DNA of 64,000 nucleotides from Bdellovibrionaceae bacterium UBA6776 (GTDB taxonomy: Bacteria > Bdellovibrionota > Bdellovibrionia > Bdellovibrionales > UBA1609), in NCBI GenBank assembly GCA_002453155.1, contig DKGG01000023.1, positions 1-64,000 on the forward strand, read 5' to 3'. Shown one piece after another: positions 8,964 through 18,293 of this stretch. The position numbers were made by a program, and so were the translations under genes. Below the pieces are notes generated by a model. The model made no database searches. It was not told the origin of the DNA and saw only the letters and a program-made list of their open reading frames with translations. The stretch's first letter is position 1. Every line of letters starts with the position of its first letter.

Positions 8964-10475
8964 ATGTTTCAAAGAGCCCTCATTAGTGTTTCTGACAAAA
9001 GCCGCTTGGAAGAACTTGGAAAGCATCTCGCGGCTCAAGGAACAGAAATCGTTTCCACCGGAGGTTCTGCCAAATTTCTTAAAAATCTAGGCCTCAAAGT
9101 CAAAGAGGTGAGTGAATTGACCGGATTTCCCGAAGTGATGGATGGTCGCGTGAAAACACTCCATCCGAAAATTCACATGGGACTGCTGGCTCGTGAAAAT
9201 AACAAAGAAGATCAGCAAACCTTAAGCGAAATGGAAGGGGTGTTGTTCGACCTGGTTGTGGTGAACCTCTATCCCTTTGAGGCCACCTTAAAAAGCGGAG
9301 CTTCTGACGAAGATCAAGTGGAACAGATCGACATTGGTGGTCCCACCCTTCTGCGAGCTGCTTCAAAATCTTTTGAGCGCATCGCGGTTTTAAGTTCTCC
9401 GGAACAGTATGATTTGGTTTTGAACGGCACTCCTGATTTAAAAACGCGAAGATGGTTGGCGGCTCAAGCCTTTACCCACGTTTCCGGCTACGATGCTTTG
9501 GTGAGCGAATTTTTGGATGCCTCTGAGAAGAAAGAGCGTTCACTGTCCGGGCGTTTGGTCAAAGAACTTCGCTATGGGGAAAACCCTCACCAACAGGCAC
9601 GTTGGTACTCTCAAGTGGGAAGCACTTCCGGTTGGCACGAGGCCACCGTCACTCAGGGAAAAGAATTGTCCTACAACAATCTTTTGGACTTGGATGCGGC
9701 TCAGTCCTGTTTGTCCCTGTTGCCTGAAAATTCCTGTGTTGTTGTAAAGCACAACAATCCCTGTGGGGTGGCCACGGGATCAAGTCCCTTGGACGCCACC
9801 GAAAAGGCCTTGGCCGCGGACCCGGTCAGTTGTTTTGGTGGAATTGTGGCCGTAAATGGAAATGTGGACCGTGCATTGGCGGAAAAATTAAACTCGCTGT
9901 TTTTGGAATGTGTGGTTTGTCCTTCCATGACGGAAGAAGCTCGAGAAGTTTTTCAAAAGAAGAAAAATCAAAGAGTGCTGCTGATCAAAGATGCGGATCA
10001 GTTTCAGGCTCAAAAGAAAAGATTCATCAGTCTTTGGGGTGGATTTTTAATTCAGGATCAAGATGTTCCCGACGCGTGGTCTTCAGAGTGGAAAGTATTG
10101 GGAGAGGCGCCTACGGAGGCCATCAAAAAAGATTTGGCTTTTATTTGGAAGGTCTGTTCCCAACTGAAAAGCAATGCCATTGCCATCGCCAGTGATTTGC
10201 AAACGCGAGGTCTTGGGATGGGGCAGGTGAATCGGGTGGATGCCGTGGAGCAGGCCTTACATCGAGTTCAAAAATTTCATCCGGAGTCCAAAAATCTGGT
10301 TGCGGCCAGCGATGCCTTTTTTCCCTTTCCAGATTCCATTGAATTGCTTGCGAAGTCTGGTGTGCGTTGGGTGATACAGCCCGGAGGATCGATCAAGGAC
10401 AACGAAGTGATTCAGAAGGCTCAAGAGTTAGGGGTGAATTTGATCCTGACAGGAAAGCGGCATTTTCGTCATTAG
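8964..10475 (+). CDS. purH: Bifunctional AICAR formyltransferase / IMP cyclohydrolase
   Basis: Performs the last two steps of purine synthesis. The ATG at 8964 follows a strong GGAGGAGG site and gives 503 residues, close to the family norm; the open frame upstream is leader. The N-terminal cyclohydrolase domain shows ALISVSDK, STGGSAKFL and VMDGRVKTLHPKIHMGLLA. The transformylase domain carries the catalytic Lys-His in VVKHNNPCGVA, plus SCFGGIVA and the C-terminal VIQPGGSIKDNEVI and TGKRHFRH. It appears to be transcribed alone, downstream of the tandem repeat. Confidence 0.97.
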   Translation: MFQRALISVSDKSRLEELGKHLAAQGTEIVSTGGSAKFLKNLGLKVKEVSELTGFPEVMDGRVKTLHPKIHMGLLARENNKEDQQTLSEMEGVLFDLVVVNLYPFEATLKSGASDEDQVEQIDIGGPTLLRAASKSFERIAVLSSPEQYDLVLNGTPDLKTRRWLAAQAFTHVSGYDALVSEFLDASEKKERSLSGRLVKELRYGENPHQQARWYSQVGSTSGWHEATVTQGKELSYNNLLDLDAAQSCLSLLPENSCVVVKHNNPCGVATGSSPLDATEKALAADPVSCFGGIVAVNGNVDRALAEKLNSLFLECVVCPSMTEEAREVFQKKKNQRVLLIKDADQFQAQKKRFISLWGGFLIQDQDVPDAWSSEWKVLGEAPTEAIKKDLAFIWKVCSQLKSNAIAIASDLQTRGLGMGQVNRVDAVEQALHRVQKFHPESKNLVAASDAFFPFPDSIELLAKSGVRWVIQPGGSIKDNEVIQKAQELGVNLILTGKRHFRH

Positions 10476-10549
10476 ACCTTGTTGGAGGAACCTGACGTTG
10501 GTCCAACGCTGTCGGTGACACTCTCTAGAATCTGAGTCAGCATAGAGAA

Positions 10550-12289
10550 ATGGCAATGGCAGATGAAAAATGGATGGTCCGCAGTGGGGGACGAATTGTC
10601 GGACCTTATAAAAAATCTCAAATCCCTCAGCTGCTGAGGTCCCGTGAAATTCAATTGCGAGATGAAATCTCCGCTCCTATGTCCCGTTGGGTGACGCTTG
10701 AATTTTCAAATACGTTTCAAGAAGATGTAGAAAATTACAAAAGAGAGCTCAACCAAGAAAAGACAGAGTTCTCTCTTACACCGACCCAATCGGGTTTGAC
10801 TCAAACCGCAACAGACCTGATGGACAGTGAGTTGACGGAAGAAATCACTCAGGATCTCTCCGGATTCACGCAAACCAAAGAAATCGTGGTGGACAATGTG
10901 GACGAGGTTTCTCACTCTCGTCCAAATCTCGAATCGGCTCAGTATCAACTGAAGGGTTTGGGGTCGAATCCTTACGTGAATCAAAAGTCCAAGAAAACGT
11001 CCCTTTATATTCAGATGGCTGTGGTTGCTGTGGCCGTCGTTGTGATGGTCGGACTCTTTCTTCGATTTCAAAACCAGCGGCCCGAGGTGGAAAAGCTCTC
11101 CGCGGCCCAGTTAAAGTCCGTGGTTTTGCAACAAATTGAAAGGGGAGATTACGAAGAAGCTTTGCGCTTGATGAAAGTTCGAAAGGAAGATCCAGTCTTC
11201 ATTTCAGATTTGGGCATTTACTACGCCTTGCTGTCCATTCAGGTAGAAGGTCAAACGCTTCAAGCCCGACGGATTTTAAATCAGTTGATGGACTCCTCGG
11301 GAATGGACATGAAAGTTCGCGTGCTGACGGGTTTGGGACTGTCCTATTTGGTGGATCAGGATTTCTCTCAAGCCCACGAGTTTTTTACCCAAGCCCGTTC
11401 TGAAGATGTGTCCTTTGTTCCACCTCGAGTAGATGAATTGGTCACTCAGTACCTGGAGAAAAAACCTTTGAAGGAAGCTTTTTTGCTTTCTCAAGACTGG
11501 GTTTTAGCTTTTCCAGAAGCGCTTTTGACTGTGGCTGTATCCATCGTTAAAAATAATCGCACAGATCAATTTTCTCACCTTAAAAAAATTCTCGAAAATC
11601 AAGCGGCGGAAAATTTCAACTACCGCTTAGAGTTTCAATTCTTAGCGGCTTATTTGGGTTGGCGGATGAATCCAAAATCCCTTCAACCTCCAGAGTGGCG
11701 AAAGATTGTGGATGTGGATCCCAGTCTGACGGAACAACACCGACAGAATGTTTTTATCTTTCGCAAACATCTGCAATGGAAGACCTTTCTGCCGCTGTGT
11801 CAGCAAATGGTGAAATTCGCTGGGGCGACAGAGGAAGGGCAAGCTCTCGAGGTCTTTTGTTTGCTCAAGGCTAATGATTTTCAGGCCGCTCGGTCGCGCG
11901 CAGAAAGTATGGTGGATAAATTTCCAAAGTCCGCCTTGGCTCAATCGTGGTTTGCGCTTTCCTTGTCTCAATCAGGATCTCCGGATCAAGCCAGTGTGAT
12001 TTTAGGACGGGCCATGGAGTCCAATCGGAAGCAAGATTTTTTACTGCCATACCTTTTGCAAGCCAGATTCTGCGAGAAAACCAAAAACCAATCCTGTGCG
12101 GAAAGCTCCTGGAAAAGTCTCATCGAAAAGGACTACAACAATTTGGCCGCAATTGCGGGACTGGTTCGCTACAACTTAAGCCAGGGATCACGAACCGCCG
12201 CTGAAAAGCTTTTGAAACGGGGATTGCAACTTTCTCCCGACTACAAACCTTTCCTCGCTTTAAAAGACGAGTGGAGGGCTCAGCTTTGA
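10550..12289 (+). CDS. GYF_2-domain, single-pass membrane TPR protein
   Basis: 579 residues. A cytoplasmic GYF_2 domain (about 6-52; WMVRSGGRIVGPYKKSQI) leads to an acidic linker, a transmembrane helix at 151-171, and a periplasmic TPR-like helical region from about 185 to the end. GYF_2 domains bind partner proteins in the cytoplasm, so this looks like a transmembrane adaptor. A second GYF_2 protein is encoded at 14497. An in-frame ATG two codons later (10556) is an equally possible start. The next gene overlaps its stop, so the pair is probably co-translated. Function is unknown; the architecture recalls gliding-machine adaptors such as GltJ (ZnR-GYF-TM-TonB), but no TonB domain is seen. 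Confidence 0.72.
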   Translation: MAMADEKWMVRSGGRIVGPYKKSQIPQLLRSREIQLRDEISAPMSRWVTLEFSNTFQEDVENYKRELNQEKTEFSLTPTQSGLTQTATDLMDSELTEEITQDLSGFTQTKEIVVDNVDEVSHSRPNLESAQYQLKGLGSNPYVNQKSKKTSLYIQMAVVAVAVVVMVGLFLRFQNQRPEVEKLSAAQLKSVVLQQIERGDYEEALRLMKVRKEDPVFISDLGIYYALLSIQVEGQTLQARRILNQLMDSSGMDMKVRVLTGLGLSYLVDQDFSQAHEFFTQARSEDVSFVPPRVDELVTQYLEKKPLKEAFLLSQDWVLAFPEALLTVAVSIVKNNRTDQFSHLKKILENQAAENFNYRLEFQFLAAYLGWRMNPKSLQPPEWRKIVDVDPSLTEQHRQNVFIFRKHLQWKTFLPLCQQMVKFAGATEEGQALEVFCLLKANDFQAARSRAESMVDKFPKSALAQSWFALSLSQSGSPDQASVILGRAMESNRKQDFLLPYLLQARFCEKTKNQSCAESSWKSLIEKDYNNLAAIAGLVRYNLSQGSRTAAEKLLKRGLQLSPDYKPFLALKDEWRAQL

Positions 12290-12951
12290 GGAGATCTTCT
12301 TTGGCGGTTCTAGCCTTGTCTGTGATTTTAGGGTTTTCTGTCTTTGCCTCCGATGACACTCATCACGGCGAAGAAGGAGATCATGGTCCCAAGTGGAAAT
12401 TGGTCAAAGCCCAGAAGCCAGCAAAATCCAGCGAGCTTCCCTCCGAGCTGATCGAAGAAATCAAAGAGTCCTTTCATGGAAAACATTTGGAAAAGAAATT
12501 CATTTCCTTGGAAATGTATTTTTTCGACAAGCACCATGCCATTGATCCTCCCATTAAAATTGTCACGCCCGTTGGGGGGGGAAGCTTAGGCCTGGAGGGA
12601 CTTCTTCCCTCGGGTCGAGCAAAGTTTTATTACCGCATTGTTTTGATGGATGAGCACTCTGAGCCCTTGGTTCCCGACAAAGTTTACTTTGTTCCTCGGA
12701 TTTCACTGAAGGAAGATGGAAAAGAAAAAAACTGCGGCAAGTACTTTGACATCACTCGATATTACAAGGAAAAGATCTCTTCCGAAGAAGGCGCTGAAAG
12801 CTATGTCTCCGAAGGCCTGTATTCCACGCTCTTGCTGGGCTCTTTTGTCTTTGTAAAGGTGGTTGAAAGTAAAGTGTATTTGGGAAACCTCAATCTTTCA
12901 GACACACGGTTTCTCAATCAGAGATGTCCTAAGGAAGAATTAAAAGAATAA
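12286..12951 (+). CDS. Secreted protein of unknown function
   Basis: 221 residues from a TTG that overlaps the upstream stop (TTGA) and has GGAGGG seven to eight bases before it; an in-frame GTG at 12271 is the alternative. The signal peptide (about 1-19, MRRSSLAVLALSVILGFSVFA) is followed by a His/Asp/Glu-rich start of the mature chain (SDDTHHGEEGDHG), which could bind metal. The rest is soluble with no motif I recognise. It is coupled to the GYF/TPR membrane protein and so may act with it in the periplasm. Its last 23 bp overlap the convergent methylase gene tail to tail. Confidence 0.7.
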   Translation: MRRSSLAVLALSVILGFSVFASDDTHHGEEGDHGPKWKLVKAQKPAKSSELPSELIEEIKESFHGKHLEKKFISLEMYFFDKHHAIDPPIKIVTPVGGGSLGLEGLLPSGRAKFYYRIVLMDEHSEPLVPDKVYFVPRISLKEDGKEKNCGKYFDITRYYKEKISSEEGAESYVSEGLYSTLLLGSFVFVKVVESKVYLGNLNLSDTRFLNQRCPKEELKE

Positions 12952-13588
12952 ACTCGGCCTTCTTCATGGGAAGCTTTTGAAGCACCTCTTTGGCAGATCC
13001 CTTTAAGACAAACTCATCCTCAAATCCCAATTGTGAACCTAATACCAGTGTGGCGTTGGACCAATTTTGCGAAAGTTCAGTCAATAGTTTTTCTAAGCGA
13101 TAGGGCGTGTCCATCAAAACGATGGGAATCTTAAAATCTTTCTTGAGCTGTAAAATCTCATCTTTTCGAATCTCTGTCTTTTGCGAGAGAAATCCTCGAA
13201 AGTAAAATTGTTGGATGTCTTCTCCACAAATGCTTAAAAAAGCCATCAGGCTGGAAGGCCCGGGCAAAGAACGAACGGGAATTTTTTGATCTCGACAGGC
13301 GCGAACCAAATGAGCACCCGGGTCACAAAAACCTGGGGTTCCACAATCGGAGACCAAGCCCACATTTTCATTGCGACAGCGCTCGAGAAGGTCTTTTAAA
13401 TCGGTTTTGTCTGAATGTTCACTGAGCTCAGCATACTCCTTTGGACGCACTTCAAACCCACGGAGCAAACGCGAGGTTTCCTTGCGACTTTCGCAGATCA
13501 AAAGATCCAGTTGGGGAATCAACTCCAAAGCGGATTGACTGACTTCTTTGGGATTCCCAATGGGAGTGGCAATGACGGTTAAACTCAC
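12929..13588 (-). CDS. RsmI-like SAM-dependent methyltransferase (short form)
   Basis: 219 residues of the tetrapyrrole-methylase fold. The RsmI hallmarks are present: LTVIATPIGNPKEVSQ at the N-terminus, DLLICESRKETSRLL, GLVSDCGTPGFCDPG and SLPGPSSLMAFLS. RsmI 2'-O-methylates C1402 of 16S rRNA. Typical RsmI is about 280 residues and carries a small C-terminal helical domain that is absent here, so either a short ortholog or a related methylase is possible. Its start overlaps the stop of the HAD gene upstream (GTGA), forming a two-gene minus-strand operon. Confidence 0.78.
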   Translation of the reverse strand: MSLTVIATPIGNPKEVSQSALELIPQLDLLICESRKETSRLLRGFEVRPKEYAELSEHSDKTDLKDLLERCRNENVGLVSDCGTPGFCDPGAHLVRACRDQKIPVRSLPGPSSLMAFLSICGEDIQQFYFRGFLSQKTEIRKDEILQLKKDFKIPIVLMDTPYRLEKLLTELSQNWSNATLVLGSQLGFEDEFVLKGSAKEVLQKLPMKKAEFILLILP

Positions 13589-14322
13589 TTCTTCACCGCT
13601 TCCGCAAAAGAGTCAGGAGTGATGGTGGGCAGTCCCTCAGGGCGAGGACGCCTTTGCGAATGGGTGGAATCCATAAAAACCAGCTCAATGTGAGGAAGAT
13701 CCTTCATAACGGATTCTACGATCACCGGTTCGTTTTCAAAAAAATAAATTTTTGAAAACTGGGAACCGAAATCTTTGAGGCGTGAACTTTTAAAGTCCTC
13801 ATCTTGAAGGTCCTCATTGGTCTTCATGATCAGGTGATCTTCTGAGGCCAGAGGAAAACCATCCCTTTCCAACTGCTCCAAAGTTCCTTCTCTCATAAGG
13901 GAGTCACTGCGACCGGTCAGATAAAAAATTTCAGCACCATGGCGCATACACATCTGCACAAATTCATTTGCATTGGGATACAGAAGATCGTGAACCAAAA
14001 AAGAATTTGAAAAAAAATTTTTTTTCCAAAATCCACGAATGGATTGGATGGCTTCAGGGGGAACGGCCATATTGAGCCGTTCCAAAGGGGCACGGAATCC
14101 CCAATCAAAAGACTCCACTTGAATGGTTTGAAGTGCCTCAGAGAGTTCTGGGTGGGACGTTTTGAAGTTTTGCTCTTTTCCGAGGGTTCTTAGGATGGCT
14201 TGAGTGCGAGAACTCACGCAATAGAGCGTGGAATCAATATCAAAAATGCAAGCGATGCCTGCGGAAGATTCACTCTGAATTTTATGGAGAAGTGGCTTTA
14301 ATTTTGAGTCGTTTTGATTCAC
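13585..14322 (-). CDS. HAD-family phosphatase-like protein
   Basis: 245 residues from a GTG. HAD motif I is CIFDIDSTLYC near residue 25, motif II is FYLTGRSD, and an acidic stretch YFFENEP stands where the last motif should be. The Ser after the second Asp (DIDST rather than DxDGT) recalls the acid-phosphatase-like branch. The substrate is unknown. It is coupled to the RsmI-like gene. The start is not certain because the upstream ribosome site is weak; the divergent promoter region to 14497 holds a perfect palindrome. Confidence 0.68.
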   Translation of the reverse strand: MNQNDSKLKPLLHKIQSESSAGIACIFDIDSTLYCVSSRTQAILRTLGKEQNFKTSHPELSEALQTIQVESFDWGFRAPLERLNMAVPPEAIQSIRGFWKKNFFSNSFLVHDLLYPNANEFVQMCMRHGAEIFYLTGRSDSLMREGTLEQLERDGFPLASEDHLIMKTNEDLQDEDFKSSRLKDFGSQFSKIYFFENEPVIVESVMKDLPHIELVFMDSTHSQRRPRPEGLPTITPDSFAEAVKK

Positions 14323-14336
14323 TTCTAAAGTCTTAC

Positions 14337-14350
14337 AAATTGATCAATTT
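14337..14350. promoter_or_regulatory. 14-bp perfect palindrome in a divergent promoter region
   Basis: AAATTGATCAATTT lies 15 bp upstream of the HAD gene start and 147 bp upstream of the GYF-PilZ gene. A second short palindrome, CGGTCAAGACCG, is at 14434-14445. Either could be an operator; no protein can be assigned. Confidence 0.35.
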
Positions 14351-14496
14351 CTTGTCACTGAAAGAATTGAAAAGTGATTAACTTTTTTCCCCTTGGATCC
14401 TGAAAAACTCTTTGTTTTCAACTGATTGAAGTTCGGTCAAGACCGTTGAGAGGGCCTTCTTTTTGGCCGATAGAACCCGGGAGCAGAGGGGATTGC

Positions 14497-15309
14497 ATGA
14501 AAAAATACACTTTGTCTAAAAACGGTACAGAACTGGGACCATTTAACCTTGAAGAGGTTTTGCAAAAAATCACTCAAAGGGAAGTGGAGCTGTTCGATTA
14601 CGTCTTTGATGAGCAAAAAAACGATTGGGTGCTTTTGACCGAACATGCAGAAATCACTCAAGGTCTGAAGGCAAACAAACCTCAAGGTCGTCCGCAAAAG
14701 GCAGTTGTCGAAGAGGTAAAAACGGAACAGACCCAAGCTTCCGAACCCGCTCCATTGAAGCTTCAGAAAGATCCCCATGGCGTGGAGTGGTTTGTGTTGA
14801 AAGGACAATCTCAGTTTGGTCCTTTCACCCAGCACGAAATGGTTCGCTTGATGCAAGAAAAATCGCTTTTTGAATTTGATTTTATCTGGAACTCCTCCAT
14901 GAAAGATTGGAAACGCTTGGTTGAAGTGAAGGAATTTTCTAAAGAAAACATTCAATCCCTTCTCAAAAACAAAACCACAAAGGACTCTTTCTTTAGCCGT
15001 CAATACGAACGTACGCCCTTTGAAGGACGTGTCATTGTTCACAATCAAAACGAAATGTGGGTGGCCAGTGGGAAAGAAATCTCTCAAGGTGGAATGGGAC
15101 TTTACATTGCCGACTCAATGATCGTTCCCGGTCAGGTTTTGAACTTTCATGTCAAAGGCCATGGAGACCAAGAGACCTTCAATGTGAAGGGGGAAGTGGT
15201 CAGCAAGCAGTTTCTAAAAGGGGCTCGCGGAAAGGGCCAGAAGATCGAATACGGAGTTAAATTTTTAACGGACAAACTTTCACACAAAGAACTCAGCAAA
15301 GCAGGGTAA
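14497..15309 (+). CDS. GYF_2-GYF_2-PilZ protein
   Basis: 270 cytoplasmic residues from the ATG at 14497, preceded by GAGGGGAT. Two GYF_2 domains occupy about 1-48 (YTLSKNGTELGPFNLEEV) and 96-145 (EWFVLKGQSQFGPFTQHEM), joined by a Gln/Glu/Lys linker. A PilZ domain covers about 166-258, with the c-di-GMP motif RQYER (R168-R172) and ISQGGMG; Glu194 replaces the usual Asp/Asn of D/NxSxxG. It lies 5 bp before the first large TPR gene, so it is co-transcribed with the Glt-like machine. By analogy with the GYF domain of myxobacterial GltJ, which binds a polarity protein, I infer that it links c-di-GMP to assembly of the motor. Confidence 0.82.
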   Translation: MKKYTLSKNGTELGPFNLEEVLQKITQREVELFDYVFDEQKNDWVLLTEHAEITQGLKANKPQGRPQKAVVEEVKTEQTQASEPAPLKLQKDPHGVEWFVLKGQSQFGPFTQHEMVRLMQEKSLFEFDFIWNSSMKDWKRLVEVKEFSKENIQSLLKNKTTKDSFFSRQYERTPFEGRVIVHNQNEMWVASGKEISQGGMGLYIADSMIVPGQVLNFHVKGHGDQETFNVKGEVVSKQFLKGARGKGQKIEYGVKFLTDKLSHKELSKAG

Positions 15310-15314
15310 TTAAG

Positions 15315-18293
15315 ATGGCAAAAAAGTTCCAAGTGACATTGATCTTATTTTTGAGTTTGAGTTCTGTTGCTTTTGCAAAGGACGCAAAGAATCCCAAAGT
15401 GGATCCCTTGCTCAAGAATCTTCAGTTTGTTGAAGGCGATGAGCGAGGCAATGAATTGAAGGCTTTGAAAACAGAGCTTTTAGTTTCACACTCCGAAGAG
15501 AAAGCCATCGAACAGGCGGCAAAGCTTGCGAAAAAGCACCGAGGAACAGCTTTGGAGCCAGATCTTCTTTTTCGACTGGCAGAACTCTATATGAGAAAAG
15601 CCAAATCTGATCGATTTTTTGAAATTCACAGAGAATCCGAGACCATTGTTCGCCTTCTGCCTCGAGAATTGAAACAACGTTCTTCTCGAGCTACTGTGGG
15701 AAAAGCATTAAGCACGTACGATCAACTTCTGAAGAAATATCCTCGCTACCATCAAATCGACTTGGTGATTTTTAACTATGCTTTTGCCCACCAGTCCTTG
15801 GGACAAGGGGAACAGGCGGAAAAGCTTTATTGGACTTTGATTTCTAAACATCCTAGTTCGCAATTGGTTCCCGACGCCCACTTGGCCATCGGTGAAATTG
15901 CCTTTGAAAAGGGAAAGTTCAAACATGCATTGAATCACTTTTTGGCCATCGAAAAATATCCCAGTTCCAGAGTTTATCCTTATGGCCTGTATAAAGCCGC
16001 TTGGACCTACTACAACTTGAGAGATGCCAAATCCGGTTTGGCAAAACTGGAAGAAGTGGTTCGCTTTGGTGAGTACGTTTCTAAGAATCAAATTGAATCG
16101 CGGTTGGATCTTCGCAAAGAAGCATTGATGGACATGACTTTGTTTTTTACCGAAGTCTACAGTGCAAAAGACGCTTACGCGTACTTTACAAAGCAGTCTG
16201 GGGAGATCGATGTGGCTCCTATCTTGATGAAGGTGGCCACCTTGTATGAACGCTACAGTCGTTACAATGATGTGAATGTAGTTTTAAATAGATTCATCGA
16301 AGAATTGCCTCTTAATGAATTGGTGCCAGAGGCCCACGAGAAATTGATCAGCTCTTATGAAAACGTGAAAAATCGGCCTCAAGTCATTGCTCAGATGGAA
16401 GACTTCTATGGAGTCTGTCAGCCCCAAAGCAAATGGTCGAAAGCCCATGCTCCGGTGCAGTCTGAAAACTCCAAAAAAGTTCCAGAAATCATGCAAAAGG
16501 CTTCTTGTGACGAAAGACTGTATGGGACGGCCTTGGAGTTGGCTCAAAAATGGCTTCGGATTTACAATAAGAACTCTTTCGAATCCAGCTACGCAGATTT
16601 TTCGGAAAAAGCCTTTGAGATTTATTTGAGATCCAATACAAAGACCAAGGCCTTTTCAGAAGCTCGATTTCTTTATGCGGAATTGCTCTTTAAGAGAAAG
16701 AAATTTCGTAAGGCCAGCGAAGAGTATGCAGCGGTGGGATCCGCAGCAGGTTCTAAGATCTCCCATGATGCCTCTTATGCGGCGCTGTTAAGTTTGGAAA
16801 AGGCCGTTGGAGACAAATGGTCTGATGAGGACGAAAAGAGCTTTCACACGTTGGCACAGGAATATGTAAAGTCTCATCCCAAAGGGGCTTATCGAGTAGA
16901 CATCGAATTTAAAATGGGTTTGTTGGCCTACGAGAAAGGTCGCTACGATGAAGCTGCACCTATCTTTTTAACTTTGGGTGAAAGGTATCCCAAGTCCGAA
17001 AAAGGTCAAAAGGCTCAAGACCTTTACTTAGACATTTTAAATATCAAAAAAGATTATGCCGGAATCAAAAACTATTCGGCCAAGTTGATCAAGTTGGGAG
17101 GCAAGGCCGATCGCATCGGCAAACTGAAGTCTCTTTTCGAAGAGTCTTACTTTATGCAAGTTCAGCTTCTTGAAGACAAAAAAGAATTCAAGAAGGCTCT
17201 TGCGGGTTACACCAGTTTTGTCAGAGAAAACCCCAGCTCCAAGTTGGCTCAACAAGCCATTTGGAACATCAGTCAGCTTCACTACAATTTGGGAGATGAG
17301 TGGGAAGGCGCTCAGGCTTCTTTTGAGTTTGCTCAAAAATTCCCAAAGGCCAAAGAATCTCAGTCGGCTCTGATTCGTGCGGCACAAAGTTTTGAAAAAT
17401 TGGCTCAACTTCCTGAAGCTGCTCAAGTGCTCTCGGTTCTTGCGCAAAGAGATGCCAAGGAGTCAGACAAGTGGAAAGAGTTGTCCGCGGACTTCTACGC
17501 AATGAGTGGAAAGCCAGATCGCGCGCGGGAACTTTATCAAGATGTTGCCAAGAGAAAATCGAAAAAAGAATACGGCGAGTTTTTACTCAAGCAAGAGGAC
17601 TTCGAAAAGAACTACGGATCTCCAGGTCAATTGGCGGTCATTCGTAGACAGATTGTGTCCCATGGAGTTCAACCTGCGGCTCACAATGCACGGGTGACCG
17701 AAATCGAAGAACTCTATGAGCGCAAAAAATCTTCAGATGCCTTTCACGAAGCTCGAAGAGCATTGGCTCTGAGTGGATGGGATTCCAGTCAAAAAGCGCG
17801 GTTGCGCTTTGTTCAAGCGCAGGTTTTGGTGGACGAGTTCCTCAGTCAAAGTGTCAAGGCCAGGGCAGATCGCATCGCTATGGTTTTGGCCATCAAGACG
17901 GAGAAATTAGAAAAAGCTCAGCAGGCCCTTCAAGCAGCTATGAAATACGGGGATTCTAAAGTGGCGGTCGGTGCCTCGCAAAAACTTTATGAATGTTACA
18001 GTCACTATGTGGACGCACTCAAAACCATGCCTACGCCACAGGGTTTAAGCGGTGAGGACGCTCAAGTTTTTCGAAACGAAGTGCAGAATTTGATCATTCC
18101 ACTGGAGGAAAAGAGCGTGGATACTTTGGCCCAGGCTCTTCGCTTTGCAAGGAAGAATCAAATGCTCGACGGATCCATTCAAAACTTGGAAAGAGAGTTG
18201 GCCTCGGTCAACCAACGGGCCGACCAAGCTTCCACCTTGGAGTTTATCAAGCCTCAAATTGTCATTCCCCATTGGAAGGGAGCTAAGCTATGA
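15315..18293 (+). CDS. Large periplasmic TPR protein (Glt/Agm-like)
   Basis: 992 residues with a cleavable signal peptide (MAKKFQVTLILFLSLSSVAFA) followed by TPR/half-TPR helical repeats over almost the whole length, for example ALNHFLAIEKYPSSRVYPYG and GRYDEAAPIFLTLGERYPKS. Size, location and position are like the long periplasmic TPR proteins of the myxobacterial gliding machine (GltD/AgmU type), but I assign this from layout rather than a specific signature. It is expected to be an envelope scaffold. The stop overlaps the following lipoprotein start (ATGA). Confidence 0.78.
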   Translation: MAKKFQVTLILFLSLSSVAFAKDAKNPKVDPLLKNLQFVEGDERGNELKALKTELLVSHSEEKAIEQAAKLAKKHRGTALEPDLLFRLAELYMRKAKSDRFFEIHRESETIVRLLPRELKQRSSRATVGKALSTYDQLLKKYPRYHQIDLVIFNYAFAHQSLGQGEQAEKLYWTLISKHPSSQLVPDAHLAIGEIAFEKGKFKHALNHFLAIEKYPSSRVYPYGLYKAAWTYYNLRDAKSGLAKLEEVVRFGEYVSKNQIESRLDLRKEALMDMTLFFTEVYSAKDAYAYFTKQSGEIDVAPILMKVATLYERYSRYNDVNVVLNRFIEELPLNELVPEAHEKLISSYENVKNRPQVIAQMEDFYGVCQPQSKWSKAHAPVQSENSKKVPEIMQKASCDERLYGTALELAQKWLRIYNKNSFESSYADFSEKAFEIYLRSNTKTKAFSEARFLYAELLFKRKKFRKASEEYAAVGSAAGSKISHDASYAALLSLEKAVGDKWSDEDEKSFHTLAQEYVKSHPKGAYRVDIEFKMGLLAYEKGRYDEAAPIFLTLGERYPKSEKGQKAQDLYLDILNIKKDYAGIKNYSAKLIKLGGKADRIGKLKSLFEESYFMQVQLLEDKKEFKKALAGYTSFVRENPSSKLAQQAIWNISQLHYNLGDEWEGAQASFEFAQKFPKAKESQSALIRAAQSFEKLAQLPEAAQVLSVLAQRDAKESDKWKELSADFYAMSGKPDRARELYQDVAKRKSKKEYGEFLLKQEDFEKNYGSPGQLAVIRRQIVSHGVQPAAHNARVTEIEELYERKKSSDAFHEARRALALSGWDSSQKARLRFVQAQVLVDEFLSQSVKARADRIAMVLAIKTEKLEKAQQALQAAMKYGDSKVAVGASQKLYECYSHYVDALKTMPTPQGLSGEDAQVFRNEVQNLIIPLEEKSVDTLAQALRFARKNQMLDGSIQNLERELASVNQRADQASTLEFIKPQIVIPHWKGAKL

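Noticed and set aside
8571..9038. Open frame of 155 codons on the minus strand
   Set aside because: It spans the 107-bp tandem repeat and purH leader; the period is not a multiple of three and the frame has no start signal or family pattern.
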